Source: Strigamia acuminata
Lineage: Eukaryota; Arthropoda; Chilopoda; Geophilomorpha; Linotaeniidae
Reading direction: 5' to 3'
NCBI GenBank assembly: GCA_949358305.1
Contig: OX442314.1
Span: forward strand, 434,001-498,000
Length of the DNA: 64,000 nt
Below the pieces are notes generated by a model. The model did not search any database and was not told where the DNA came from. It worked only from the letters and a program-made list of their open reading frames with translations. Below are positions 36,701-48,400 of this stretch, in pieces. The position numbers and the translations under genes are program-made. Position 1 is the first letter of the stretch. Each line of letters starts with the position of its first letter.

Positions 36701-39700
36701 TTGTCAGTATTTATTGATTTATCCACAATTTACAGATTTATTTGGAGTTTATAGTTTTTTTTCTGATTTATTTTGAGATTTATAAGATTTATTTTGAGAT
36801 TTGCACATTTATTTCAATATTTAGTCAATTTTTCTGATATTTTGGATTTAAAGATGTAAGTACCGGTAAGAATTAAAGATTTACCAGTAGCTTTATTTTG
36901 AGATTTAGAAGATTTATTTCAAGATTTGAAACAATTTCATGAGTAAATTTCATGTGTAAATTTGAAATTTCATGTGTAAATTTGAAATTTCATGTGTAAA
37001 TTTGAAATTTCATGTGCAAATTTGAAATTTCATGTGCAAATTTGAAATTTCATGTGCAAATTTGAAATTTCATGAGTAAATTTGAAATTTCATGTGTAAA
37101 TTTGAAATCTCATGTGTAAATTTGAAATTTCATGAGTAAATTTGAAATTTCATGTGTAAATTTGAAATCTCATGTGTAAATTTGAGATTTAATGTTTAAT
37201 ATAGAGATTTTAAGATTATTAGAAATTTAAATGAGGTTAATCAACAAAATTTACAGCAAATGTCGGCCACAACACACATTAATTAACTGACTTACCTCGC
37301 CAACTTGCTCTTCAAGACACCTGGCGTTTTCCTCCAAAACTTCCTGCTCTTCTTCCAATTGGCGCAACTTAAGTGAAATTAATCTAAATTCAATTTAAAT
37401 TCAAACAAATCAATTTTATCATCAGATTTACGAGTCTATCTTTGGTTTCGCCCTCCGCCGTCAACCGAACGGACACATTCTTATATTCGCCAACTTCCTC
37501 TTCCAACTTCTCCACGCGGGAACACAGCGCACAATTCTCTTCCCTCGCACTCGCGAGATCCTCGCCGACGACCGAGAACGTTTCGTCCATCTGCGCGTAT
37601 TTTTCCTCGTGCTCGACCGCAATTTCCGCCTTTTCCCTCAACAAATCGCGTTCGGCCGTCACGACGAACAGTTTCCGGTCCAGATTGCAAAGCCGCGCGA
37701 CCAAAACGTGTTCTTTGTTTCCTCGCTGAAATGCAACACAAATTCAAATCTCAAATTCCACAAATTCCATTCAATTTTTGCCTTGATTAAGAAATAAATG
37801 GTGAAGAGCAACACGAGGAAAAAGCCCGTGATGCTCGTCAACACCGTCGCGTGCGACGAAACGCCCATTTTGTTTTGATCCGACAAAACCACCTGCACGG
37901 ACTCCGGCAACTGCAAACAACAAACAAATTCGTTTTAATGTCACGAAAACAATTAAAGTTTAGAATACTAACAAAGTCGATTAAGAATTGGATCTGTTTT
38001 CCCAACTCGAAATCATCGCCGACGAACGGCAGACCGAAAATCGAGTCGTCCGAGGCGGACAAAACCTTCGTTTCCGCCGCCTGCTCGTTCAGCGACGACG
38101 AAATCGTTCGTTTCTCGCTTTTAGTCGTCGGAACCAAAATCCTCAAAGGCGATTCCTCGCTCGTCGGGTCTTCCGGAGCGGTCAAAACGTCCTTTTCCAC
38201 GGTTTCCTCATCGTTGGGCGTCGAAATCGATTGTTTTTCGTCAATTTCCACGCTAATCGACGTCGAAATCGATTGTTTTTCCTCATTTTCCTCGTTAATC
38301 GACGTCGAAATTGTTTGTTCTTCATTTTCATCGTTAATCGACGTCAAAATTGTTTCTTTTTCGTCATTTTCCTCGTTAATCGACGTCGAAATTGCCGGTT
38401 CATCTTCGTTTTCCACGTTAATCGACGCGGAAGATGTCGTTTTATCCGCTTCCGACGTCGGAACGAGAGTCTGCAAAGGCGTTTCGAACGTTTCTCCGTT
38501 TAAAACGTCTTCCGCTGCTGTCGAAACGTCATTTTCGACAATTTCGTCGTCGACCGACCCGGAAATCATTTGTTTCTCCGTCACTTTCCACACTTTCTCC
38601 GTAAACTCGCTTCCGATCGACTCTTCCTCCGGCGTAAACGACGACGTCAAAACCTCTTTTTCTTCGTTTCCCGTCTCCGTCTTCGTCGCTTCGAGCTGCA
38701 CAAACTCGTACTGCGACGAGCCGACCATCTCGTCCTCATCCAACATGTAATCGTCGTCGTCGTCGTCCGCGTCGTCGTACGAATTCGTCGCCGTCTCGAT
38801 GAAATCGTCGCTCCTCTTCCTGTGCTCGTTCTCGCTCATAAACGTCTCGGCCATGTCCAAATCGTCGTCGTCGTCGTCGTCCATCTCCTGATCGGGGTTT
38901 ATGTCCATCCGTGACGTCACGAACCGCGCCAGAACCGACCCGAACGAATACGTGCACGCCGAGGACGTTTCCGCCGAATTAAGCGCACTTTCCGCTTTCG
39001 GATCGACGGATTCCGTCGTTCGGACGACCGGCGAGTCGCTTTTGGACGCCTCGATGATGGTTGCGTCGTGCAGAGTCACGTTTTCGATCGAATCGGTCGA
39101 GACCGATTCGATATTTAACGGTTCTGCGCTCGCGAAGACTCGCGAGAGAATTCTGTCCAAAGATGCGGGAAATGTCGCGATTGTCTCGATTCCTCGCGTC
39201 ACGACCGACTTGACCGACGAGCTTTCCACGTTGAATTTATCGGGTGAAATCGAGTCCTAGAAAATAATTTCAATCGGATGAGTCACAGCGATTAAATAAA
39301 TCAATTTTCGATTACTTCGGTCGGCACGATGGCTTTTAAATCGCTTTTCGGGATAAATACTTTTTGTTCACGGATGAATTTCTTCGGCACGTAGCCCCGT
39401 TTGCCGGAAATCTGAAAATTCCGAGCGAAATTCGTTGATTTTGTCGTTTTTTTGTCGTTTTTTCCATTTTTTTTACCTCGGCGCCCCATAAATCCGGATT
39501 GGAACCGGCGGATTTACTGAAAATCTTGACCGCGGTGTTGATTTGGAAGGAAAGGATGCGCGGATCGGTGCTGTGGTAGCGAATTAACGTACGGGCTTCC
39601 GAAATTTGTGCTGGAAAACGTGGAAAAATGTAAAAAACAAAAAAACAAAAAAAAATCGAAGCGTTTTGTTAACAGATTTTTCGTGTTTAAATTGTACCGT

Positions 39701-39806
39701 TACAATCCCGATCGCTGCACAACCGTAGATCGGAGATCTGAGCGTACGACAGAACGGCCGCGACCGAAAAGCAGAAAACGTAGCGCAAATGCGCATTAAC
39801 TGCCAT
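33762..39806 (-). CDS. Tango1: Transport and Golgi organization protein 1 (TANGO1/MIA3), 17 exons
   Basis: ER-exit-site membrane protein that captures bulky cargo such as collagen by a luminal SH3-like domain and recruits COPII through a Pro-rich tail. The ATG at 39806 gives a signal peptide (FCFSVAAVLSYA), then the SH3-like module (DLRLCSDRDC, SEARTL, DLWGAEISGKRGYVPKKFI) in exons 39698-39806, 39477-39610 and 39316-39411. Exon 37973-39256 (428 codons) is acidic with Asp runs and short repeats. Exon 37782-37910 holds the membrane segment (GFFLVLLFTIYFLI). Eight to nine exons follow with coiled coil, then a Pro-rich exon (about 33870-34262) and a short last exon ending TGA at 33762. About 1,140 residues, somewhat shorter than the fly protein. 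The intron after the membrane segment appears to be GC-AG. The order is classic for the family. Confidence 0.93.
34665..35040. repeat. Intronic minisatellite in Tango1
   Basis: About eight copies of a roughly 40-bp unit (TTTTTGCTAATTTTCGATAC plus TTTTCGCAATTTTGCACTCA). Confidence 0.88.
36590..37245. repeat. Intronic AT-rich DNA and 20-bp minisatellite in Tango1
   Basis: Left part is degenerate GATTTATTTTGAGATTTAT-like DNA. From 36930 to 37190 there are about 13 copies of AAATTTCATGTGTAAATTTG. Confidence 0.88.
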
Positions 39807-39847
39807 TAAAACATCAAACAGCAGACGAGAAAATAACCACAAACGAA

Positions 39848-39892
39848 ATATATATAAAGACACGTAGCTTGAACGGAGCCGCAGCGACACCT
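39848..39892 (-). promoter_or_regulatory. Tango1: Tango1 TATA box with adjacent CTCF-like motif
   Basis: Minus-strand TTTATATATATTT lies about 45 bp upstream of the start codon. Immediately upstream, 39884-39892 reads AGGTGTCGC within CCACTAGGTGTCGC, one mismatch from the CTCF consensus. The leader would be very short. Confidence 0.4.
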
Positions 39893-39951
39893 AGTGGCGA
39901 ATCCTTAAATCTAAGCACTAAAAGCGCTCCAATAAATCTCGTAAATTTCAA

Positions 39952-39971
39952 TTTATTCAACAACATTTATT
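39952..39971 (-). terminator. Candidate polyadenylation signals of the FAM177 gene
   Basis: Two minus-strand AATAAA hexamers (39952-39957 and 39966-39971) about 190 bp after the FAM177 stop, close to the Tango1 promoter. Confidence 0.4.
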
Positions 39972-40157
39972 CACATTTACAGAATTTTACAGGAAAAGCA
40001 ATTTTAAAATCGTTTCATTTACGCAATTTGGCATACAATTATAAATAAGTGCTTAATATTAAAGTGTCCTTCAATCAATGTCGGTGCTGCGTGAAAATTG
40101 ATGCATTTTTATGAATTAAGGCACAAAGTGTTCTTGATCGGGTTCGGGGTGTTGGAA

Positions 40158-40845
40158 TTAATACCTTTTGCTCTCCAAATTGGGCTGAGTCGTCGCTACG
40201 GCCGACAACTCGTCGCCGGAGACACCCCACGATTTCAGTTCCATTTCTTCTTGTTTTTCCTCGCGCTCGCTCTCTTTCTTCATCCATTTGTATTCTTCAA
40301 TCTCGTATTGATATTTCGGAGAAGTTATCCCGAAAAAATAGGCCAAATATTCGCCGACGGTGTCGCAAACTGAGTAATGAACACATAATCAGGGTGTGGT
40401 CCACCGGAACACACATTCCAGTTCAGTTGTGAATACATCACCACGATTAACGTGACGATTTTTTTATTCACAAGTGTACTGGAATAGGTTTAGTAGCTAC
40501 CGTTGAGGGTTTTGGTCCCGAATGTGATCGTGTAATACCAGAAAAATGGCAACCAGCTTAAAGTCGTCTGTAAAAAGTAATAAAAGAATGAATATACGTT
40601 GAATTCTGTGATTTTTAAATTAACTTACGGGATCTATTACGTCTCGGCAAACATTATCGACTTTGTCGACGTCGTCGTCGTCATATTCCTCTAAAATCCC
40701 ATCGCTAAAATACAAAACCCGCTTCGGTCTTTTCTTCTCGTTCTCTCGCAGCTGTCAATCGAAAAACCATAAAATTTAAAACAACTAAAAACCGTAAACA
40801 AAAACTCACCTCAATGACAGCTGCATCGGCAATATCGTCCGCCAT
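40158..40845 (-). CDS. FAM177A1: FAM177 family protein, 4 exons, 145 aa
   Basis: Small soluble protein of the FAM177 family; the human member is Golgi-linked and its biochemical role is unclear. Exons 40810-40845, 40629-40751, 40501-40567 and 40158-40369 join with phases 0, 0 and 1 and sum to 146 codons including TAA. Family landmarks in order: RVLYFSDGILEEY followed by an acidic DDDD run, LSWLPFFWYY, then VCDTVGEYLAYFFGITSPKY and the charged EEYKWMKKESEREE helix. The start at 40845 is preferred over an in-frame ATG upstream because the first exon then matches the usual short N-terminus. Its 3' end lies about 350 bp from the Tango1 start codon. Confidence 0.88.
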
Positions 40846-41347
40846 CTTGCCAGAGTTGCTCAAAACCGCCGCCCGAGCGCTGCGCTCATCCAGTATGACA
40901 ATAATAAAAATGGCGATATACTTTTTCGATGTCAAACTTTATTATTACCCCACATTTTCACTTTCGGACCATTACACAAGCAAAAGTTTCATTCGGCAGT
41001 TCCGACAAATCGTGCCGTGTGTAAAAAAAAACAATAATTAGTATCAAACTGCGTGTACGAAATTTCCGAGCTCCCAACTCGTCACAAGAGCCAAAAAACA
41101 AGAAAATAAATCGAAAAATGTTTACAAATTTAGAAAATTTTTTGGTATTACATCAAAGCTTAGAATATCAAAGACACAAATAGGTACCGTCCACTACACG
41201 AAATCATAAAAACAAAAACAAAAAACAAAAATTCCATTATTTTCTCTTTTAATTATTAATTATTATTAATTATTATTTATTATAATTATTATTATTATTA
41301 TTTTTTTCTTTCATTAGTTTCCAAAACTAATAAATAACCAAATTGAC

Positions 41348-42993
41348 TTAGGAGCGATCCGTGGATCTGAGCTTCTCCTCGACGATTTCCTCGCTCGCCT
41401 CGGCGTTGTCGGTCGCTTGAATATATTTGTGCACTCCGACCAAACTCTTCTTGAGCGCGTCGAAACTGCTCGAGTACAACATCTTCTTCTTAACTCGCGC
41501 TGTGTCCGGACACCTACAACAATTAAGACCCATTTTAGGCAAAATGTTGATGAATTATGACGATTTGAGACTAATTTTGACCAAATTTTCGAACATTTTG
41601 TACTGATTTTGGCAAATTTTGACCAATTTTCGAAAATGTTATACTGATTTAGGCAAATTTAGACTGATTTAGACAAATTTAAGCTAATTTAGACTAATTT
41701 CGACTGATTTTAAACAAATTTTCGACAATTTTATACAGATTTAGGCAAATTTAGACTAAGTCGACTGATTTTAAACAAATTTTCGACAATTTTATACAGA
41801 TGTAGGCAAATTTAGACTAATTTTCGACAATTTTATACGGATTTCGGCAAATTTAGACTAATTTTCGACAATTTTATATTGATTTCGGCAAATTTAGACT
41901 AATTTAGGTAAAATTTCGACAATTTTATACTGATTTAGGCAAAATTTCGACAATTTTATACTGATTTAGGCAAATTTAGACTAATTTTGGCAATTTTCGA
42001 CAATTTTTTTTACTGATTTAGGCAAAATTAGACTAATTTTCGACAATTTTATACTGATTTCGGCAAATTTAGACTAATTTAAGCTAAATTTCGACAATTT
42101 TATACTGATTTCGGCAAATTCAGACTAATTTAAGCATAATTTCGACAATATTATACTGATTTAGGCAAAATTTCGACAATTTTATACTGATTTCGGCAAT
42201 TTTATACTAATTTAGGCAAAATTTCGACAATTTTATACTGATTTAGGCAAATTTAGACTAATTTTCGACAATTTTATACCGATTTTGCCAAATTGAGACT
42301 AACTTTTGACCATTTTAACCCGATTTCGGCAAATTGAGACAAATTGTCGACAATGAATTGGTGTTTATTTGTTAATTTGGCTTTACCACAACATTAGGAA
42401 CAGTTTCTGCTTTTTGCTTCCCTCCTGAGTTCCCTGGCATTGGTGCGTGTACTCGTAGTCGAACACGCCGTATCTACACTCGTCGTCGCCGCCTTTTTGT
42501 AAATCGCTCAGGAAATCGGTGTAGACCGCGCTTCTGTCGCCTATGATTTCCACGTCGATCTGTTTTTCGTCTTTGATGAAATACACAGCGTATCTGTGCT
42601 TCTTGTCCTTCTTGATTTCTTCGAATTTTGTCTTGCACGAATCGGCTACGGTGACCCCAGAGGCCTAAAAACAAATTTCAACAAAAAAAAATTTCAAATT
42701 AAATTCGAAAAAATTAGTTTTATTTTAAAAAATTGTCCGAAACTTCCAAATCCAATACGAAACGAAAATAAAAATGGTTAATTCCTTCTTTTGTGTCTTT
42801 TTTGTCGCCTTTCCGACTACTGAGGGACTCGGTGGGAGGACGTTGGAGAAAATCACCTGCCAACAAAATGGCGGAGCCGGAATTTGAAGCTGGACTGAGT
42901 CACGCTGTTGCTCGGCTTTTCGTAGCGATAAACTTACGCTCGTTGGGGCGTTCGAAGGGGTTTAAATTCAATCTAGGTAATTCAACCTACCAT
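41348..42993 (-). CDS. tsr: ADF/cofilin actin-depolymerising factor, 3 exons, 148 aa
   Basis: Severs and depolymerises actin filaments. The first coding exon contributes only the ATG (42991-42993) followed by GTAGGT, the usual ADF/cofilin layout. Exons 42387-42664 and 41348-41513 complete 149 codons including TAA, the size of fly twinstar. Landmarks: ASGVTVADSCK with the regulatory Ser3 conserved, KKDKKHRYAVYFI, DDECRYGVFDYEY, and the long actin-binding helix WCPDTARVKKKMLYSSS. The Trp codon is split by the second intron (TG/G), as in the neighbouring paralogue. The second intron is filled with satellite. Confidence 0.95.
41540..42340. repeat. Intronic minisatellite in the cofilin gene
   Basis: Degenerate units of GATTTAGGCAAATTTAGACT and AATTTTCGACAATTTTATACT, filling almost the whole intron. 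Confidence 0.88.
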
Positions 42994-43660
42994 TTTAGAC
43001 GTTGAGCAAAATCCCCACTATTCGAGTTTCACTTGTTCGGTGCGAATCGGGCTGCCGACCGTACCGTTACAAAGACAAGGCGAAGGAAGAGGTGGATCGG
43101 CCGTAGGAAAAACAAGAAAATAAAAAGGCTGCGCTGGCAAGAAAGAAGGCTCGTGATTGGCTGCAAATGTGCTGTCGTTTCCGAGGTGGCCAATCGTCGC
43201 GCTTGTTTCTTTTATGACAGTAGATAATTACGTAATTTTTTAAAATTTCTTCGTGCTTTTGGAATTTTATTAATCTCAATTTATTATTTGTTTAGAGTTA
43301 ATTCTAAATACGGTAATTGTGATAAATATTGGAATAAAAGTGATGTGTTCCGTGAGCACGTGATGCGTCGCGTCATCGACGACCAATCGCGAGGCGATTC
43401 GGAGGATATTTCCTAATTTGGGCGTATGGGCAGACAAGAGGCAAATTTAAGTTTAATGCACTCTACTTTTATTCTAGATAAATAGATAAATAAATAAATC
43501 GTCCGGGTCGTTCCTTTTCCTTCCGTTGTTGATTCGAAGAAAATTGAGGAACGGTGCCGAGTTTTCTCGGAAATACGGATTTCAGTTTCATTGCATCTTT
43601 CCGTTTTCCGATTCGGGCATGGTGGATGTTATTCCTTTTTTAGTTTGACTTGTGGTTACG

Positions 43661-43669
43661 AGATGGCGC
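43661..43669 (+). promoter_or_regulatory. CTCF-like motif upstream of cofilin
   Basis: AGATGGCGC within GAGATGGCGCCACGTG, about 670 bp upstream of the cofilin ATG. Motif match only. Confidence 0.25.
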
Positions 43670-43856
43670 CACGTGTACCAACATCCACATAAAAACATAA
43701 AAACATCACGATAGCGGCTGATTGCAGAAATATTATCATTAAAAAGAATTAATTAGTAAAGTAGTTTCAAACTAATTAATTTGTTAAAAAAGAATTTGTT
43801 TTGTGTCTCCCAATGCAGAGGGCTTTGATGACGTCGATGCTTTAATCAAGGATATA

Positions 43857-44030
43857 AACTCTATTCCAAAAAGTATTACAAATACTCCCATTGGTTGGTT
43901 GGTTGAGACACTTTAAAAAATCTTCGCACAAGTCTACTGGAATCTGAAAACAGCATCATATTCAAGACACAACTGAACTGTGAATCTCCCAACCAATGGG
44001 AGTATTTGTAATACTTTTTGGAATAGAGTT
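43857..44030. mobile_element. 174-bp TA-flanked MITE with about 42-bp inverted repeats
   Basis: Arms of about 42 bp (AACTCTATTCCAAAAAGTAT onward) are perfectly complementary and bounded by TA. No coding sequence. It lies in the 3' flank of the second cofilin gene. Confidence 0.85.
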
Positions 44031-44385
44031 TAGAAGAGAAGGATGGGAAAACGCGAAACCGAGGCTCGGATCCCAATGGCGTCATGTTTACGCACAAAAT
44101 CGACACCAGATGTCGCGATTTTGCATTCAACTTCTCTGGCAAAATGAATACTGTAGGAACTAGGAATAGTGAAAATCAACGATCTAAAATTGACAATTTG
44201 ATTAATTTTGATGTTTTTTATCAAATGTTACATATTCTAAAATTAAATTAATCTTCTCCTGCTTAAGTTTTCATACATCTTTTTTAAGTTTCTTGTATCG
44301 AAATTTTTAATTTAATAAAATAATACTCCGTACACATCGGTGACAAAATGTTTCCTCGTAGGTCCAAAAATAAATCTGCATACAA

Positions 44386-44854
44386 TTAGTAATACTTTGG
44401 GGAACAAAATTCAGCTTTGATTTTGTCCTCGTTCGTGTCTAATTCCTTGCTCGCTCGAATGGCGTGAAGCATTCCGGTTAGATTCGTTTTGAGGACTTCG
44501 AAGCCCCTCGAATAAAGCCGCTTCTGCTCCGCTTCGGCTCCTGGTGGCTCCCTTGAACAAAATAATCGCTCGTATTTGGTTCAAATCAAATGAAAATAAT
44601 CGAATTCCTTCTTACCAAAACATTAGAATGAAGATCTGTTCATTGTTCTTGCAGTGTAGAACGACCAAACCGTATCTGCATTCATCCGCGCCATCTTTTA
44701 TTAAACTGGTCAGAAAAGCAGGATACTTTAAGCTCCCTGCACCTCTTGATTCAACATCGATTGTGTTTTTCTCGGTGATGTAGTACACCGCGTATTTGTA
44801 CGTCTCGTCTTTAATTTCTCCAACAGTCGACTTAACCGCGTCCGATACGCTCAC
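44386..44854 (-). CDS. Divergent ADF/cofilin paralogue, exons 2 and 3
   Basis: Exons 44616-44854 and 44386-44551 encode 134 residues plus TAA in one frame. The core is clearly ADF-homology: DAVKSTVGEIKDETYKYAVYY, then GADECRYGLVVLHC. The second exon is exactly 166 bp and the Trp codon is split at the same base as in the canonical gene 1.4 kb away, so the two are tandem duplicates. The 3' half is divergent: the WCPDTARVKKKM helix is replaced by WEPPGAEAEQKRLY, losing most of the basic actin-binding residues. The first exon should be just an ATG but is not found between 44855 and the retrotransposon. A candidate ATG/GTTTGT sits at 50087-50089 beyond it. With that splice, Ser3 would be kept. It could be a specialised paralogue or a gene disabled by the insertion. 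Confidence 0.8.
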
Positions 44855-45123
44855 CTGAAAAGAGAAAAGAAAACAATTGCCAATGTTGTAAAACCCGTAT
44901 GAGGGTCTCCACTGCCAGGGGGAGTGATATTGTAATCTCGCGACCACAGAACGTGATCTAGGACTTCCGTTTTGACCAGCAACGCGTGCAGGTCGTGCGA
45001 TACGAATGCAAATGAAATAAACCGCTTGAATCAAAAACAATCGTGGCGAATCTTTTCTAACATCTTCCAACAGGTTCGACCACCCATTCTTGGGAAAAGA
45101 AAAGAACGATACTTTTTGCTCGT

Positions 45124-45289
45124 TGTCGTGTCGTTGATTCATTACCGAAATAAAGACACGGTGTTTTGATGTAGGTACTAACATGAACTGATTCAGTTTA
45201 TTATCTTATCAACGCAGGTAAACACCGGCGCCAGGTGTCCACCGCTCGCAGCGCCATCCAGTGACGCGGATATACACTAGAATACCACA
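45124..45289 (-). repeat. 3' LTR, 166 bp
   Basis: On the minus strand it starts TGTGGTATTC and ends CACGACA, with AATAAAC inside as polyadenylation signal. By eye it is identical to the LTR at 49698-49863. Confidence 0.95.
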
Positions 45290-45467
45290 TCACTCTTTTT
45301 TTCAAACAATAACATTGTAACATTATTAAAATAAATCATTAAATAAAGTCGTTAACAATTCGAATTACTTACAATCACATAATAACATTTTTCGTCCAGG
45401 CCTGAACATTCACTTTCTAAATAAACAAAGGTATTTGTTAAACATTAGTACATTATTTCAGATAACA

Positions 45468-48400
45468 TCAATCCATTCTTCTGCGACGTATCGAGGTGTC
45501 GTATGCGCCCAAATACTCTGGAGCCCTTCGTTTCCGATGAGACTTCCTCGGCTCAAGGTTGGGTTCCGGCACACGTCTCGCTCCTCGTTTCACGCCTCTT
45601 ACTGGTGGCCCAGGCTGGAAATGGGCATATGGCCTTGGTCCCCGTGGTGCCGCCTCTACTGGAGTGTTGTCATCTCTTTGTAGCGGAGTGTCATCATCCA
45701 ACGGAAAGTATCGTCTCACCTTCGTCACGTTTCTCTTCACAATTCTTCCGTCATTCGATTTTAGCAATAAACAGTTCCCGTCCTTACGCACTACGGTCAT
45801 CAGGTCGTGTTCATACGCCAAATCGAGTTTGTGTGTCCTTGACTTCGCCACTAAAACTCTGTCCCCTTGTCGGATGTCACTCTCTTTACTTTTCCGAGTT
45901 GTGTCTGCGTACCGCTTAGATTTACTCTTTTCTTCAGAATCTTTCGACTTCACCATCCGGTGTAACTTTCCTTTTTCTTCAGTCATTATTTGAGGAATTT
46001 TCGTTCGCATTTTCCTCTTCGTCATTAGTTCGAATGGCGAAACTCCCATTGTCCGGTGCGGCGTGCTCCTATACGCCTGTAAAAACGTTCCAAGTGCTTT
46101 CTTCCAATCACCTTTCTCAACTTCCGCGGATCGGAACGCCTTCACAAATGACTTGTTTAATCTTTCGACAGTTCCGTTGGCCTGGGGCCAGTATGGAGTG
46201 ACCCTGCGATGGTGGACAGCGTGTTCATCCAAAAAAACTTTAAACTGCTCGGCAACGAACTGAGGCCCGTTGTCCGAAGTCAGCGTTTCCGGGATCCCCC
46301 ATCGCTCGAAAACTCGACGTAACCAACGAATTATTATATCTGTCTTTGTTGACTTCAGTATTCGTACTTCGGGCCAACGTGAATAATAATCGACGAGGAC
46401 GACAATTGAATTGCCGTCCTTGAACGGACCACAGATGTCGATCGCTAGATCCCGCCACGGCCCTTTTGGCAGCTCCGTGCTCTTGATGGGTTCTGGCTTC
46501 TCTGTCGCACAGCTGTGTTGACAAGCATGGCATCGCTGCACCGCCCGCTCGACGTCGCGATCCAAACCAGGCCACCAGACCTTTTCGCGTAGGCGTTGCT
46601 TTGTTCTCACGACGCCCTGGTGACCTTGGTGTCCTAATTCGATTACACGTTTCCGCAGCTTTTCCGGCATCACAATGCGCGTACCACGGAGTAAAACTCC
46701 ACGTGTCACGGCTAGTTCGCTCCTAATAGCCTGAAAAATCTTGAGATCATTTTTTAATTCTGTTCCCAGTTGTAAACACTCATTAATTCTGCAAATTATT
46801 TCGTCTGTCTTCGACTCCTGTTCAACTTCTTGCAAGGTCATCGCCTTCGGCAGCGCATTTTCCACAATAAACCGCACATGATGTTCCGTTCGTCCCAAAA
46901 CACTCTTCCCTTCTCCGACAGGCAGCAAACGAGACAGCGCGTCCGCTATGTTCGCGCTGCCCGGTCGGTGACGAATCGTGAATTCGAATGGCTGCAATCT
47001 CAGCACCCATCTTTCCATTCGTGCGGATGGCTTCGATCTGGTTCCGTAGATGGTCTCCAGCGCCTTGTGGTCTGTTACTAAAAGAAATGGCATGCCGATT
47101 ACGTACATTCTGAAGCGCTCACAGCCCCAAACGACTGCGAGCCCTTCTTTCTCAGTCTGAGAATATCGCCGTTCAACGTCCGACAACGTTCGGCTGGCGA
47201 ACGCGATTGGTTTCATGTCCCCGTCTGGCTGACGTTGAATGAGAACGGCTCCAAGTCCGACGGGCGACGCGTCGACAATCAATTCCGTTTCGACGTTTTT
47301 CCGAAAGAAGGCTAACACACTTGAACTACACAAAAGTTTCTTCAATTTTTCAAATGCATCATCCTGGCGCTTCCCCCACTCGAATGCAACGTCCTTCCTG
47401 GCCATCAGTCGCAGTGGCTCTGCCTCTGTCGCGAAGTTAGGAATGTACCGGGCGCAGTAATTAATCAATCCGAGAAAACTTCGGATTTCCGACTCATTTT
47501 TGGGTGCCACAGCATTTCGCACGGCTTCCACCTTCGACTCTGCAACTGAAATTCCACTTTTAGAAATTACGTGTCCAAGAAAAGTCACCTTCGAGACGCC
47601 AAAACAACATTTTTTAAGGTTTAATGTTAACCCGTTGCGATGCAATGTTTCCAGGACTTTTTCCAATCTCTCGTCGTGTTCTGCGACTGTCTTGCCGTGT
47701 ACAACAATGTCGTCCAGCGAATTCTTCGTGCCTTCGCACTCCGCCAAAATGTTCTGGAGGATCCGCTGGTATTCCTCCGGCGCGCTCGCAATTCCAAAAA
47801 AGAGCCTTTTGTAGCGGAAAAGGCCACGATGCGTTACAAACACGGTGTAACGTCGCGAATCCGCTTTCAGGGGTATCTGTAGGTATCCCTGGCGACAATC
47901 CAGTTTTGGAATGAGCTCGGCGCCGTCAATTTCGTCCAGGACCTCCTCCATGGTAGGAAGTGGATGGCGGTTCCGTTTTACCGCCTCGTTGACGGCACGC
48001 ATGTCAAGGCACAGTCTAATCGAGCCATCAGGCTTTTTCACGGGTACGACTGGCGAAACCCATTCTGTCGCGCCGGTAACTGGCTCGATAATGTCCGCCT
48101 GCAATAAATTATCGATTTCAATGTCCAATTGCTTACGGATGTGGAAAGGGATGCGGCGCACTGATTGTGCCACCGGTCGCACACTCGAATCCATATATAA
48201 CTCGAGCTCGAAGTCCTTTAGCTTTCCAATCCCCTCGAAAACATCTCGGAATTTCGTAATCCGATTGGCTAAATCCTTGCGCAATTTTCCTAAAGTTTTG
48301 TCAAATAATAAAGAATCATCATTATTAATTTCATGCACTGTTTCTTCATCTATTCTCAAAAGTCCCAAATCCTTGGACGTTTTTCTGCTTAATAAAGGAA

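Noticed and set aside
37851-38914. Plus-strand frames up to 299 codons opposite Tango1 exon 4
   Set aside because: Mirror of Asp- and Ser-rich codons; no splice or start support.
42793-43005. Plus-strand frame beginning near an AAAATGGCGGAGCC start-like context
   Set aside because: It lies in the first intron and 5' flank of cofilin, shows no family, and the gene structure on the other strand explains the region.
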